This document shows positions 1-9,371 of a stretch of DNA of 64,000 bases, piece after piece; within the stretch, counting starts at the first letter, position 1; every line of letters starts with the position of its first letter. The notes below the pieces were generated by a model. The model worked only from the letters and a program-made list of their open reading frames with translations, did no database searches and was not told the DNA's origin. The DNA comes from Nostoc sp. 'Lobaria pulmonaria (5183) cyanobiont' (GTDB lineage Bacteria; Cyanobacteriota; Cyanobacteriia; Cyanobacteriales; Nostocaceae). The position numbers and the translations under genes were made by a program. The DNA lies in contig NZ_CP026692.1 in assembly GCF_002949795.1 (NCBI RefSeq), positions 2,291,501 through 2,355,500 of the forward strand. The letters run 5' to 3'.

Positions 1-48
1 CTCCCCTACGAAAATTTCAGGTTATTAAATCCGGAACAAGGAAGATAA
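1..48 (+). CDS. possible C-terminal end of an upstream gene (partial)
   Basis: Frame 1 is open from the window edge to a TAA at 46-48 and could be the last 15 codons of the gene before the glycosyltransferase. In the Nostoc scytonemin cluster that neighbour is scyF (an NHL-repeat protein), but 15 residues are too few to identify it. Frame 3 is also open over this stretch, so the reading frame itself is uncertain. Confidence 0.22.
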   Translation, partial: LPYENFRLLNPEQGR

Positions 49-107
49 AAACTGGATAACACAATAAAGCCAACATTATCAAGGTGCTTCCAGGACATTA
101 ACAGCTC

Positions 108-1397
108 ATGCACATTCTGATTTATTCATACAACTATCATCCAGAACCAATTGGTATTGCACCTTTGATGACTGAACTAGCAGAAGGGCTGGTGAAACGA
201 GGGCACCAAGTGCGGGTAATCACAGGTATGCCTAACTATCCTCAGCGTCAGATTTACGATCGCTATCGGGGTAAGTTATACGTTACTGAAGAGAAAAATG
301 GTGTCACCATTGGGCGTAGTTACCTGCGGATTAAGTCTAAACCTAACCTTGTAGATCGGCTACTGCTAGAGTTGAGCTTTGTCTTTACAAGTTTGCCACA
401 AGCTCTCAAGGGTGAGCGACCTGATTTAATTCTCTTAACAGTGCCACCGTTACTCGTTTGCTTACCTGCAACCTTAATAAGTTGGCTATACAACTGTCCA
501 GTAGTTCTGAATGTGCAAGATATCCTCCCAGAAGCTGCTGTGCGTGTTGGGCTAATTAAAAATAAGTTGATGATTCTCGCTCTAGAAGCTTTAGAAAAAT
601 TTGCCTACCGAAATGCACATACCATTAGTGTGATTGCTGATGGCTTTGTGGATAATTTAATAAATAAAGGTGTACCTGTTAATAAAATTGCCTGCATTCC
701 AAATTGGGTAAATCTAAATTTTATCCGCCCTTTACCAAAGGAGAATAACTATTGGAGAGCTACCCATCAACTCGATGGTAAATTTGTAGTGCTTTATTCA
801 GGTAATATTGCTCTCACGCAAGGTTTGGAGACAGTAATAGAAGCAGCAGCTTGCTTGCGCCATATTAATGATATTGTCTTTGTCGTAGCCGGCGAATCCC
901 AAGCTCTCGAAAGGTTGCAAAAACATTGTCTTGCTTGTGGTGCAGATAACGTATTGCTTTTACCATTGCAACCGCGAGAAAAACTACCGCAAATGTTAGC
1001 AGCTGCTGATGTCGGGTTGATTGTGCAAAAGTGCAATGTGATTTCTTTCAATATGCCTTCTAAAATACCATTGTTGTTAGCCAGTGGTCGCCCAATTGTG
1101 GGTTCAGTTCCCGCCACTGGTACTGCTGCCAAAGCTATTCGAGAAAGTGGCGGCGGTATTATCGTTAAGCCAGAGTCGGCAGATGCTTTAGCCACTGCGG
1201 TATTGGATTTATATAATCAACCGGAACTAGCAGCAAAATTAGGGCGTGAAGGAAGAAAGTTTGCGGTAGAAAACTATTCCTTTGAGCAAACGCTAGATCG
1301 GTATGAAGAGTTATTTTCTAATATGATTGCCAAAAGAGCAACAACTTTGGATATGTTGCCCAAATTGAGTTCTCAGGAATCACTTGTTGATATTTGA
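108..1397 (+). CDS. WcaI-like family 4 glycosyltransferase
   Basis: A 429-residue GT-B glycosyltransferase that would move a sugar from a nucleotide donor to an acceptor in the cytosol. The N-terminal Rossmann half has the WcaI-family signature (YNYHPEPIGIAP near residue 8, then GMPNYP). The C-terminal half carries VVLYSGNIALTQGLE (near 226) and the donor-binding region with SFNMPSKIPLLLASGRPIVG (near 310). The full length fits colanic-acid-type WcaI proteins. It is the first complete gene of the scytonemin-associated block and corresponds by position to the glycosyltransferase after scyF in Nostoc punctiforme. A role in scytonemin or in sheath polysaccharide is inferred; the substrate is unknown. 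The start is an ATG, with tyrA following 18 bp after the stop. Confidence 0.88.
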   Translation: MHILIYSYNYHPEPIGIAPLMTELAEGLVKRGHQVRVITGMPNYPQRQIYDRYRGKLYVTEEKNGVTIGRSYLRIKSKPNLVDRLLLELSFVFTSLPQALKGERPDLILLTVPPLLVCLPATLISWLYNCPVVLNVQDILPEAAVRVGLIKNKLMILALEALEKFAYRNAHTISVIADGFVDNLINKGVPVNKIACIPNWVNLNFIRPLPKENNYWRATHQLDGKFVVLYSGNIALTQGLETVIEAAACLRHINDIVFVVAGESQALERLQKHCLACGADNVLLLPLQPREKLPQMLAAADVGLIVQKCNVISFNMPSKIPLLLASGRPIVGSVPATGTAAKAIRESGGGIIVKPESADALATAVLDLYNQPELAAKLGREGRKFAVENYSFEQTLDRYEELFSNMIAKRATTLDMLPKLSSQESLVDI

Positions 1398-1415
1398 AAA
1401 TTGGGGACAGGAAAA

Positions 1416-2507
1416 ATGCCTTTGAAATCCTCTGATTCAGATCGGCTTAAAAAAACTGACCAAAGGTTGATCGCCTTATTAAGCGATCGCATATCATTAT
1501 TAGCAGCATCAGAACAACCTTCTTTAGATGAACAATTGGCTGATGTCGCTCCCCTACTCGCCCAAGCTGGTATTCCTGAGTCTGTTTGGGCAGGTGTAGT
1601 AAATAGTTGTTATACTACTCTAATTCCTAAATCTAAAACAATTCATGTCAGTCCCCGAAAAATTGCGATTGTCGGTGGATGCGGCAGGATGGGAAGATTA
1701 TTTAAAGAGCAACTTTCGCTAGTAGGTAACAATGTTAGCGTTCTGGAACATAATGATTGGAAATATGCAGATAAACTGTTAAGTCAGGCAGAATTAGTAT
1801 TAGTAAGCGTTCCTATTGAACATACAGTTGATGTTATCAAGCGTGTAGCTAAATACCTCGCTCCAACTACCGCTTTGTGTGACATTACGAGTATTAAAGT
1901 ACAGCCAACTCAGGCGATGCTCGAACACCATTGCGGGCCAGTTATGGGTTTACATCCAATGTTTGGGCCAAATATCAAATCGTTTTTTGGACAAAAAGTA
2001 GTGGTGTGTCCAGGTCGAAACGATGATTCATTTCAATGGTTTTTAGACTTTTTTAAAAGTCAAGGGGCCGAGTTAGTTGCTTGCACGCCTGAAGAACACG
2101 ATCGGATGATGGTGATTATTCAAGCAACCCAACATTTTTGTAGATTTAGTCTTGGCGTTTTCTTAGCAGAAGCAAAAATTGACATAGAGCAGAGTTTAAC
2201 AATGTCAACTCCTAATTACCGTCAAGAAATTGATATTGTTAAACGTTTATTTTCCCAAAATCCTCACTTATCTGTGGATATTATGCTAGCTACAGAAGAA
2301 AGGTGTAATGCAATTAGCTTTTTAGCTGATACCTACAGCCGTTTGGCGAAACTGGTAGCGATGAAAGACAGAGACGCATTAACTCAAGAATTTGAAAATT
2401 CTCAAAGCTTTTTTGAAGAGAAAATCAATACTTTTCTACAGCCTTTAAATTTAATAGCTATCCAACGAGATTTTCAACCACAGATGCACACAAATATTAG
2501 CATTTAA
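1416..2507 (+). CDS. tyrA: prephenate dehydrogenase, enteric TyrA type
   Basis: Predicted to convert prephenate to 4-hydroxyphenylpyruvate with NAD+ on the tyrosine branch; in the scytonemin pathway it would supply p-hydroxyphenylpyruvate. The core resembles the bifunctional E. coli T-protein: a nucleotide-binding segment IAIVGGCGRMGRLFKEQL, then SVLEHNDW, GLHPMFGPN and EEHDRMMVIIQATQHF. About 85 residues precede the core and look like a worn-down chorismate mutase domain (DQRLIALLSDRISLL is kept, but the following segment with the catalytic Lys and Arg-Glu is missing). Dehydrogenase activity is therefore likely and mutase activity doubtful. The frame is open from a TTG at 1401. The ATG at 1416 is preferred because it follows GGGGACAGG at a suitable distance. 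Confidence 0.9.
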   Translation: MPLKSSDSDRLKKTDQRLIALLSDRISLLAASEQPSLDEQLADVAPLLAQAGIPESVWAGVVNSCYTTLIPKSKTIHVSPRKIAIVGGCGRMGRLFKEQLSLVGNNVSVLEHNDWKYADKLLSQAELVLVSVPIEHTVDVIKRVAKYLAPTTALCDITSIKVQPTQAMLEHHCGPVMGLHPMFGPNIKSFFGQKVVVCPGRNDDSFQWFLDFFKSQGAELVACTPEEHDRMMVIIQATQHFCRFSLGVFLAEAKIDIEQSLTMSTPNYRQEIDIVKRLFSQNPHLSVDIMLATEERCNAISFLADTYSRLAKLVAMKDRDALTQEFENSQSFFEEKINTFLQPLNLIAIQRDFQPQMHTNISI

Positions 2508-2516
2508 ACTAAAAAT

Positions 2517-3161
2517 ATGCTGATAGACATCTTTCACGATACCGTTTGTCCTTGGTGCAGAATTGGTAAAAAATATCTGTTTGATGCACTAGCACAACAA
2601 GAACAAGAAGTGCATATCCGCTGGCATCCCTTTCTTCTGGACAATACTGTTCCTGCTGACGGGTACGAATTTTATAGCTTTATGCAAAATAGAAAAGGCA
2701 TTAAAGCGGAAGAAATACAACAGATGTTTGATTATACCCAACGCGCAGGTGAGGCGGCTGGAGTTAAGCTAGATTTTGAAAAAATCCGTTTGGCTGTCAA
2801 TACTAAGCTTTCTCATCAACTGATTGCACTTGCACCCGCAAACGTAAAAAACGATGTCGTAGAAGCTATTTATAAAGCTTACTTTGAAGACGGTTTGAAC
2901 CTCGGAAATATTGACGTTATTGTTGCCATCGGTACAGCATATCAAATGGATGCTAGCGAATTAAAGTTGCAATTAAACGATAGTGCTGTGAGTGATGCAG
3001 TTGTTGCTGAATCAATATTTGCTCGGTTAAATGGCATCAATAGCGTGCCGTTATTCGTCATCAATAACAAAGTTAAGCTAAATGGTTCTCACTCGGTAGA
3101 GGTGTTCCTGGAAACTTTGAATCGTACTGCACTTTTAGATATACCCGCAAAAATATGGTAG
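2517..3161 (+). CDS. dsbA: DsbA-family oxidoreductase (FrnE/HCCA-isomerase-like)
   Basis: A 214-residue thioredoxin-fold protein with a CPWC active site near residue 12 followed by RIGKKYL, and the cis-Pro segment GINSVPLFVINNK near residue 176, as in FrnE-like DsbA proteins. No signal peptide is visible, so a cytosolic thiol oxidoreductase or isomerase is more likely than a periplasmic disulfide former. The Nostoc scytonemin cluster has a gene called dsbA at this position, between tyrA and aroB. Its stop codon overlaps the start of the aroB-like gene by 7 bp, which implies translational coupling. Its role in pigment formation is not established. Confidence 0.87.
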   Translation: MLIDIFHDTVCPWCRIGKKYLFDALAQQEQEVHIRWHPFLLDNTVPADGYEFYSFMQNRKGIKAEEIQQMFDYTQRAGEAAGVKLDFEKIRLAVNTKLSHQLIALAPANVKNDVVEAIYKAYFEDGLNLGNIDVIVAIGTAYQMDASELKLQLNDSAVSDAVVAESIFARLNGINSVPLFVINNKVKLNGSHSVEVFLETLNRTALLDIPAKIW

Positions 3162-4351
3162 TTGACATCAACCAAAAAAGTAGATTAATTAATCAACGTG
3201 TTTCAGTTACTTTTAACTACGAGGTTTACTTCACCCAAAATTTATTTGAGTTGAAAAATCCCACCTTAGCCCAAGTGATTGGTGCGGATGAGGAGACAAA
3301 GCCGAAGAAAATAGTTGCAGTAGTAGATGCAGGAATATTAAAGTATCAACCTGAATTGGTGAAGCAATTAGTCGCGTATACCAAGTTTTATGCAGAGGTA
3401 CTAGCGATCGCAGCCCAACCGATGATAATTTCGGGAGGAGAAGCTGCCAAAAACGATCGCACTTTAGTAGAGCAAATCCAGCAAGTAATTGAAGCTGCCG
3501 GATTATGTCGTCACTCCTACATATTAGCGATCGGGGGCGGGGCGGTGTTGGATTTGGTAGGATATGCAGCCGCAACTGCTCACCGGGGAATTCGCCTAAT
3601 TCGGGTTCCAACAACGGTGTTGGCACAAAATGATTCTGGGGTTGGCGTCAAAAACGGCATCAACGCTTTTGGTAAAAAGAACTTTCTCGGCACATTTGCG
3701 CCACCTTATGCAGTTATAAATGACTCTGCGTTCTTGACAACTCTAGACGATCGCGATTGGCGTTCTGGAATCGCAGAAGCAATCAAAGTGGCGCTGATTA
3801 AGGATGCTAGCTTTTTTGATTTTATCCACTCTCACACCGCAGCCCTGAAGCGACGAGATATGGATACTATGCAACAAGTTATCTATCGTTGCGCCCAGTT
3901 GCATTTAGAACATATTGCCAATGGCGGCGATCCTTTTGAAATGGGTTCGTCTCGTCCCCTAGATTTTGGACATTGGGCGGCTCATAAATTGGAGCATTTG
4001 ACAAATTATCGCTTGCGTCATGGCGAAGCTGTTGCGATCGGTATCGCTTTGGATAGCACCTATTCTTATTTGGTAGGGCTGCTGGATTGTTCAGAGTGGC
4101 AACGGATATTAAATACTTTATTGGCTTTGGGTTTCACGTTGTATGTGCCAGAACTGGCTAAGAATTTATCACAATTGGAAGATCCTCATTGTTTGTTTTG
4201 GGGTTTGATTGAATTTCGCGAACATTTAGGGGGAGAGTTGACTCTGACACTGTTACAAAGGATTGGAAAAAGCATTGAGGTTCATGAGGTGAATTTGTCT
4301 TTGTATAAGCAAGCCATTTCGCTGTTGCAGGAGGCGAGGGAGAATTTTTAA
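3155..4351 (+). CDS. aroB: 3-dehydroquinate synthase-family sugar phosphate cyclase
   Basis: A 398-residue NAD-dependent, metal-dependent cyclase related to 3-dehydroquinate synthase. The dinucleotide motif GGGAVLDLVGYAAA is near residue 127. Likely metal ligands are the Glu of RSGIAEAIKVAL and the His residues of DFGHWAAHKLE and LRHGEAVAIG. The substrate loop reads AQNDSGVGVKNGIN, where classical AroB has a QVDSSVGGKTGVN-like segment, so this is a divergent member rather than a housekeeping AroB. It overlaps the upstream DsbA-like gene by 7 bp and sits where the scytonemin cluster carries aroB. The usual name is kept, but the product could be a related cyclitol. A 7-bp-stem hairpin follows the gene. 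Confidence 0.82.
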   Translation: MVVDINQKSRLINQRVSVTFNYEVYFTQNLFELKNPTLAQVIGADEETKPKKIVAVVDAGILKYQPELVKQLVAYTKFYAEVLAIAAQPMIISGGEAAKNDRTLVEQIQQVIEAAGLCRHSYILAIGGGAVLDLVGYAAATAHRGIRLIRVPTTVLAQNDSGVGVKNGINAFGKKNFLGTFAPPYAVINDSAFLTTLDDRDWRSGIAEAIKVALIKDASFFDFIHSHTAALKRRDMDTMQQVIYRCAQLHLEHIANGGDPFEMGSSRPLDFGHWAAHKLEHLTNYRLRHGEAVAIGIALDSTYSYLVGLLDCSEWQRILNTLLALGFTLYVPELAKNLSQLEDPHCLFWGLIEFREHLGGELTLTLLQRIGKSIEVHEVNLSLYKQAISLLQEARENF

Positions 4352-4743
4352 ACGCAAAGAAGGCTGAGGGAAGCGCATAGGCGCTTCGCCTTCCCGTAGG
4401 GTAGGAACGCAGAGTTTTTATGAGATTATTTACTACTTTTGGGGGAGGCGGATATTTTTAAATAGGGTTGTTATTAAATGTACTAGAAAAGCAGTATAAA
4501 AAGCGAATAAATTGACACCCAATCGAAAAATTATTCAATGTATTATTTGCTTAACATCTAGTAATCTTAAGTAAGAAACAAAAAGTTTTTTATTACATTT
4601 TTTAGAAAGAACACAGTAATTAAAATAAGTTGACTTAGATTGACAGCAGATTATCTAAGTTTGCTACTACTTTAAAAATAACTACTAATAACCAATGGTT
4701 GCTTATTGATAATTGACTAATAACTATTTCAGAGAAATTACTC
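4352..4743. other. 391-bp gap between aroB and trpE
   Basis: No gene is seen. Just after the aroB stop there is an inverted repeat (GAAGCGC, 4-nt loop, GCGCTTC at 4370-4387) inside a GC-rich stretch of the kind dispersed in Nostoc genomes. It could fold in RNA but has no U-tract. The rest, from about 4440, is AT-rich and probably carries the promoter of the following trp genes, though no clear -10/-35 pair could be assigned. Confidence 0.5.
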
Positions 4744-6945
4744 ATGATTTTTGATTCCCGTTCTTACAAAACCCTTAGCGGTGTAAGTGTTTCTCGCTCC
4801 ATCACTGAAGTTAAGATGGACACTGCCCTCGAAGATATTCTGTTCCATTTAAATTCTCAGCGTGGAGGCTTACTAAGGAGTAGCTACGAATATCCAGGCA
4901 GATACAAAAGATGGGCGATCGGATTTGTCAATCCACCGTTAGAATTGACTACACAGGAAAACGCTTTTACTTTGATAGCGTTGAATGAACGCGGTCAAGT
5001 ACTTTTACCATTTCTGTTAGAGCGCCTATCCCAGTCAGAGCAACTTGAGAACGTCACCCAAGATAATAACAATATTGTCGGCTTTATTAAACCTTCAAAC
5101 AAACTATTTACTGAGGAAGAACGCAGTAAACAGCCTTCATCATTTACAGTTGTTCGCGAAATTCTATATACTTTCTCTAGTCAAGAAGATGAGCATTTAG
5201 GCTTGTATGGTGCTTTTGGTTATGACTTAGTTTTTCAGTTTGAACCAATTACCCAACGTCTGGAACGTCCTACAGATCAACGGGATTTAGTACTTTATCT
5301 GCCTGATGAATTAATTGTTGTTGACTATTATCAGCAACGTGCATTTCGTCTACAATATGATTTTGAGACAGCGCACGGCAGCACGAAGAATCTTCCTCGA
5401 ACAGGTGAGTCTGTAGATTATCGCGGCAAACATCTTCTACCGCCGCAAACTGCTGACCATAAAGTAGGCGAATATGCGAAAAAAGTTGAGCTTGCACTCG
5501 ATTATTTCCGCCGAGGCGATTTATTTGAAGTTGTTCCTAGTCAAAACTTTTTTGAAGGCTATGAAGACCAACCCAGCAAATTATTTAACACCTTAAAAGA
5601 AATAAATCCCAGTCCTTATGGATTTATTTTTAATTTAGGTGGTGAATATCTGATTGGTGCATCTCCAGAAATGTTTGTGCGGGTTGAAGGTAGGCGGGTT
5701 GAAACTTGTCCAATCAGTGGCACTATTAGCCGGGGACAAGATGCTCTTGATGATGCGGTGCAAATTCGTCAGTTACTCAACTCCAAAAAAGATGAAGCCG
5801 AGTTGACCATGTGTACTGATGTCGATCGCAATGACAAATCCCGAATCTGCGAACCTGGTTCGGTACAAGTCATTGGTCGTCGCCAAATTGAATTATACAG
5901 CCACTTAATTCATACAGTGGATCATGTTGAAGGGACACTGCGATCGCAATTTGATGCTTTAGATGCCTTTCTTTCGCATACATGGGCAGTTACAGTCACC
6001 GGCGCACCCAAAAGGGCAGCAATAGATTTTATTGAACAGCACGAAAAGAGCGCCCGACGTTGGTATGGTGGAGCAGTCGGCTATTTAAATTTCAACGGCA
6101 ATTTAAATACTGGCTTAATTCTGCGGACAATCCGATTAAAAGATTGCATCGCCGAAGTGCGAGTTGGTGCTACTGTCCTTTATGACTCCATACCCCAAGC
6201 AGAAGAAGAAGAAACAATTACTAAAGGTGCTGCTTTATTTGAAACGATTCGGCGTGTGAAGCAAACGAGTCAGAAAATTGATCAGTCCAGTTCCATAAAG
6301 TTAACTAAATCCCCAAGTGCGGCAACTGGCAAACGCATCTTACTAATAGACTACGAAGACTCATTTGTTCATACCCTAGCTAATTACATTCGCCAAACTG
6401 GTGCAAGCGTTACCACACTCCGTCATGGTTTCTCGGAATCGCTATTCGATACAGAACGCCCTGACTTAGTTGTTTTATCTCCTGGGCCTGGTAGACCAAG
6501 TGATTTTGGGGTTTCGCAGACTGTTGGCGCCCTTCTGCATCGCCAAATTCCGATTTTCGGAGTTTGTTTAGGATTGCAAGGCATCGTTGAAGCTTTTGAT
6601 GGCGAGTTGGGAGTTCTCGACTATCCTCAACATGGTAAATCTTCACGGATTTTCGTCACCGATTCTAATTCTGTCACCTTCAAAAACTTACCAGAATCCT
6701 TTGCAGTCGGTAGATATCACTCATTGTTTGCCCTACCGCAACGTTTGCCAAAAGAACTGAAAGTAACAGCGATGTCTGATGACGACGTAATTATGGGCAT
6801 TGAACATCAAACACTTCCCATCGCCGCCGTTCAGTTTCATCCAGAATCAATCATGACTTTAGCGGGAGAAGTCGGTTTGGAAATAATTAAAAATGTCGTG
6901 CGTGCGTATACGCAGGTCGAAGAGTCATTAGTCATTAGTCATTAG
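4744..6945 (+). CDS. trpE: anthranilate synthase, fused TrpE-TrpG
   Basis: A 733-residue fusion of both anthranilate synthase subunits. It makes anthranilate from chorismate and glutamine, the first tryptophan-specific step. Residues 1 to about 510 are the TrpE part, with the chorismate-binding segments ETCPISGTISRG, DVDRNDKSRIC, HTVDHVEG and VTVTGAPKRAA. From about residue 530 the glutamine amidotransferase begins (ILLIDYEDSFVHTLANYIRQ), with the oxyanion segment PGPGRP, the nucleophile Cys in GVCLGLQG and the His-Glu of QFHPESI. Fused enzymes of this kind are known from some cyanobacteria and rhizobia. The last codons (LVISH) are written by tandem GTCATTA heptamers, so the tail may be recently altered. 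It is the extra, cluster-borne copy expected in scytonemin loci. Confidence 0.95.
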   Translation: MIFDSRSYKTLSGVSVSRSITEVKMDTALEDILFHLNSQRGGLLRSSYEYPGRYKRWAIGFVNPPLELTTQENAFTLIALNERGQVLLPFLLERLSQSEQLENVTQDNNNIVGFIKPSNKLFTEEERSKQPSSFTVVREILYTFSSQEDEHLGLYGAFGYDLVFQFEPITQRLERPTDQRDLVLYLPDELIVVDYYQQRAFRLQYDFETAHGSTKNLPRTGESVDYRGKHLLPPQTADHKVGEYAKKVELALDYFRRGDLFEVVPSQNFFEGYEDQPSKLFNTLKEINPSPYGFIFNLGGEYLIGASPEMFVRVEGRRVETCPISGTISRGQDALDDAVQIRQLLNSKKDEAELTMCTDVDRNDKSRICEPGSVQVIGRRQIELYSHLIHTVDHVEGTLRSQFDALDAFLSHTWAVTVTGAPKRAAIDFIEQHEKSARRWYGGAVGYLNFNGNLNTGLILRTIRLKDCIAEVRVGATVLYDSIPQAEEEETITKGAALFETIRRVKQTSQKIDQSSSIKLTKSPSAATGKRILLIDYEDSFVHTLANYIRQTGASVTTLRHGFSESLFDTERPDLVVLSPGPGRPSDFGVSQTVGALLHRQIPIFGVCLGLQGIVEAFDGELGVLDYPQHGKSSRIFVTDSNSVTFKNLPESFAVGRYHSLFALPQRLPKELKVTAMSDDDVIMGIEHQTLPIAAVQFHPESIMTLAGEVGLEIIKNVVRAYTQVEESLVISH

Positions 6946-6985
6946 TCAAGAGTTGCCTCGTTCCCAGATTCCATCTGAGAACGAG
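6923..6985. repeat. GTCATTA heptamers and hairpin after trpE
   Basis: Three tandem GTCATTA-type 7-mers form the last codons and the stop of trpE(G). They are followed by an inverted repeat, CTCGTTCCCAG (6957-6967) against CTGAGAACGAG (6975-6985), with one mismatch and a 7-nt loop. The heptamers are STRR-type repeats. The hairpin may slow or end transcription before trpC, but it lacks a U-tract. Confidence 0.6.
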
Positions 6986-7039
6986 AAGAAACGAGAATAC
7001 GAGAATAATTAATTATTTCCTCATTCCCCCTAGCTGTTT

Positions 7040-7873
7040 ATGACTAATCAAGTTGTCACTTCCCGCCATATTCTTGAAGACATTGTGTCGCATAAAAAGC
7101 AAGAAGTTGCACAAATGCAGCAAGAACTGCCTTTAGCCTCCTTGCGACAACAGTTAAATGCAGCCCCGACTGTGCGAAATTTCTTGACTGCTTTGCAGTC
7201 AAATTCTAACCAACCGAGCTTAATTGCCGAGGTAAAAAAAGCATCACCTAGTCGGGGGATTATCCGCGCAGATTTTGATGCAGTAGCTGTTGCTCAAGCT
7301 TATGAACGAGGCGGTGCAGCTTGTTTATCAGTCCTGACTGACGAAAAGTTCTTTCAGGGCAGTTTTGAGAATCTGCGGAGTGTGCGATTAAAAGTAGCAT
7401 TACCGCTACTGTGCAAAGAGTTCATCATCGATCGCTATCAAATTTATTTAGCACGAACAGCAGGTGCAGATGCAGTCTTGTTGATTGCCGCCATTTTATC
7501 AGATCGAGAACTCCAGGCTTTTTTGGAAGTAATTCACGATTTGGGCATGAATGCACTGGTAGAAGTTCATACCTTAGCTGAACTGGATCGAGTGCTAAAG
7601 CTTGATAACTTACATTTAGTAGGAATCAACAATCGCAATTTAGCAGATTTTACTCTTGATTTAGGAACAACCCAGCAACTTTTAGCAGAGCGTCAACAAC
7701 AATTACAAAGTTTGGATATCACCGTCGTCAGCGAATCTGGACTGTATACACCTGCTGATTTATCTTTTGTCGCTGAGGCTGGTGCGCGTGCAGTTTTGAT
7801 TGGAGAGTCTTTAGTTAAACAAAGCGATGTAGAACAAGCTGTGCGTACTTTGCTAAGACTTGCTCCTGCCTAA
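7040..7873 (+). CDS. trpC: indole-3-glycerol phosphate synthase
   Basis: A 277-residue TIM-barrel enzyme that closes the indole ring of CdRP in the tryptophan pathway. Characteristic segments are visible in order: [15 protein letters not shown] (catalytic Lys) near residue 64, [31 protein letters not shown] and [13 protein letters not shown], ending in the phosphate-binding VLIGESLVK. The length is normal for the family. It lies 94 bp after trpE(G) in the same orientation. Its stop is followed by a short hairpin (AACCCAA, 5-nt loop, TTGGGTT). A second, housekeeping trpC elsewhere in the genome is expected but cannot be seen here. Confidence 0.95.
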   Translation: MTNQVVTSRHILEDIVSHKKQEVAQMQQELPLASLRQQLNAAPTVRNFLTALQSNSNQPSLIAEVKKASPSRGIIRADFDAVAVAQAYERGGAACLSVLTDEKFFQGSFENLRSVRLKVALPLLCKEFIIDRYQIYLARTAGADAVLLIAAILSDRELQAFLEVIHDLGMNALVEVHTLAELDRVLKLDNLHLVGINNRNLADFTLDLGTTQQLLAERQQQLQSLDITVVSESGLYTPADLSFVAEAGARAVLIGESLVKQSDVEQAVRTLLRLAPA

Positions 7874-7894
7874 CCCAATACGCTTGGGTTAAGC
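7874..7894. repeat. small palindromic repeat AACCCAA-TACGC-TTGGGTT
   Basis: A 7-bp-stem hairpin lies directly behind the trpC stop. The same sequence in reverse orientation occurs near 52142-52161, so it is a small dispersed palindrome. It could act as a weak terminator or processing site. Confidence 0.5.
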
Positions 7895-7955
7895 TTTTAT
7901 CTCTCCGCTGCCCCCCCTGCTTTCCCTGTTCCCTATTTTGCTTTGAGGCAATTGT

Positions 7956-8909
7956 ATGAAAGCGATGGCGATCGCAAACTTCGGAAGTCCAGAAGTCTTT
8001 GTAAAAACTGAAGTAGATAAACCGACACCAAGGAACAACGAAGTTTTAGTCAAGGTTTATGCCACCTCAGTGAATCCAGCCGACTGCGGAATGCGCCAAG
8101 GAAGTTTCGGGCCAAGGGTCAAACTGCCTGCAATTCTCGGCTTTGACGTTTCCGGTGTCGTTGAGGCAGTTGGCGAAAATGTTAAAGATTTTCAGGTGGG
8201 TGACGAAGTTTATTATGCGATCGCACATGAAGAAGGTGGCGGTGCTAATGCGGAGTATCATGTCGCAAATGAATCAACTATTGCCAAAAAGCCCAGAAAC
8301 ATATCCCATTTAAAAGCTGCTAGCGTACCTGTGGCAGGGGGTACAGCATGGGCTGCACTGATCACTAGAGCAAATATCAAAGTCGGTGAAACAGTGTTAA
8401 TTCATGGTGGTGCAGGTGGTGTCGGCACATTCGCCATTCAAATAGCTAAAGCGGCAGGCGCTTACGTTTACACAACCTGCGGCGGTTATGATACCGATTT
8501 TGTCAAGTCCATCGGTGCAGACAGAGCGATCGATTACCGCAACGAAGACTTTATCAACATTATTATGCAGGAAACGGGCGGTCAAGGAGTTGATGTGACT
8601 TTTACTACTGTTAGCGGTGACATTTTAGCCAAAAGTTTGGTAGTCACAAAAGCTGAGGGTCGCGCTGTTACTGTCACGGGGGTTGAAGGTGACTTGAATA
8701 TCGCTATTTTCAAAAATATTACTGTCTACTTTACACACTTAGATCAGACCCGCCCCAAGCTTGATGCTTTAAGAACCTTAATTGAACGGGGTCAAATCAA
8801 ACCTGTTGTCAGTAAGACTTTTTCACTTCATCAGGTAGCCCAAGCGCATAAAACCTTTGAGGAAGGCGGTGAGGGTGTACGCGGCAAGATTGTTGTACAG
8901 GTTGTATGA
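7956..8909 (+). CDS. zinc-free MDR oxidoreductase, quinone reductase-like
   Basis: A 317-residue medium-chain dehydrogenase/reductase of the NADPH:quinone oxidoreductase branch. It has the N-terminal GroES-like fold (LPAILGFDVSGVVEAVG, VNPADCGMR) and a Rossmann domain with VLIHGGAGGVGTFAIQIAKAAGAYV near residue 144. The Cys/His ligands for catalytic and structural zinc are absent, as in quinone reductases. It lies between trpC and trpA, where I recall no standard scytonemin gene, so it may be a strain-specific insertion or a redox enzyme used in the pathway. Its substrate is unknown. A run of 21-bp repeats follows it. Confidence 0.85.
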   Translation: MKAMAIANFGSPEVFVKTEVDKPTPRNNEVLVKVYATSVNPADCGMRQGSFGPRVKLPAILGFDVSGVVEAVGENVKDFQVGDEVYYAIAHEEGGGANAEYHVANESTIAKKPRNISHLKAASVPVAGGTAWAALITRANIKVGETVLIHGGAGGVGTFAIQIAKAAGAYVYTTCGGYDTDFVKSIGADRAIDYRNEDFINIIMQETGGQGVDVTFTTVSGDILAKSLVVTKAEGRAVTVTGVEGDLNIAIFKNITVYFTHLDQTRPKLDALRTLIERGQIKPVVSKTFSLHQVAQAHKTFEEGGEGVRGKIVVQVV

Positions 8910-9000
8910 ATCAACGTTTAGGGTTGATCAGTGATTATTAGTTTCTGCCTTGCCGTTAAGCATTAGCTATAACTCAAATCCCAAACTTAAAAAAATGAGG

Positions 9001-9290
9001 TTCAAAAACTCATTCACGAGGATCAAAGACTCGTTAACGGAGCTAAAAGACTCATTCACGAGGATCAAAGACTCGTTAACGGAGCTAAAAGGCTCATTCA
9101 CGAGGATCAAAGACTCGTTAACGGAGCTAAAAGGCTCATTCACGAGGATCAAAGACTCGTTAACGGAGCTAAAAGGCTCATTCACGAGGATCAAAGACTC
9201 ATTAACGGAGCTAAAAGGCTCATTCACGAGGATCAAAGACTCATTAACGGAGCTAAAAGACTCATTCACGAGTATCAAAGACTCATTAAC
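9001..9290. repeat. 21-bp tandem array A (about 14 units)
   Basis: About 13.8 tandem units of 21 bp fill the gap before trpA. Two alternating half-units (one like GAGGATCAAAGACTCGTTAAC, one like GGAGCTAAAAGACTCATTCAC) form a 42-bp higher-order unit. Because 21 is divisible by three, frames on both strands stay open and give heptad-like peptides, which are probably not real proteins. The half-unit resembles the unit of the array at 32639-32869 (16 of 21 positions when aligned by eye). Confidence 0.93.
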
Positions 9291-9371
9291 AAAAAATTTA
9301 GCGTGGACATCGCTAATTGCTAAGTGTTAATTATTCCAAAACTATTAACTAATCATTAACTATTTTTCAGC

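Noticed and set aside
8950..9330. Open frames on both strands across array A encoding heptad-like peptides
   Set aside because: They arise because 21 is a multiple of three and the unit has no stop; both strands are open alike, and there is no initiation context or non-repeat domain.
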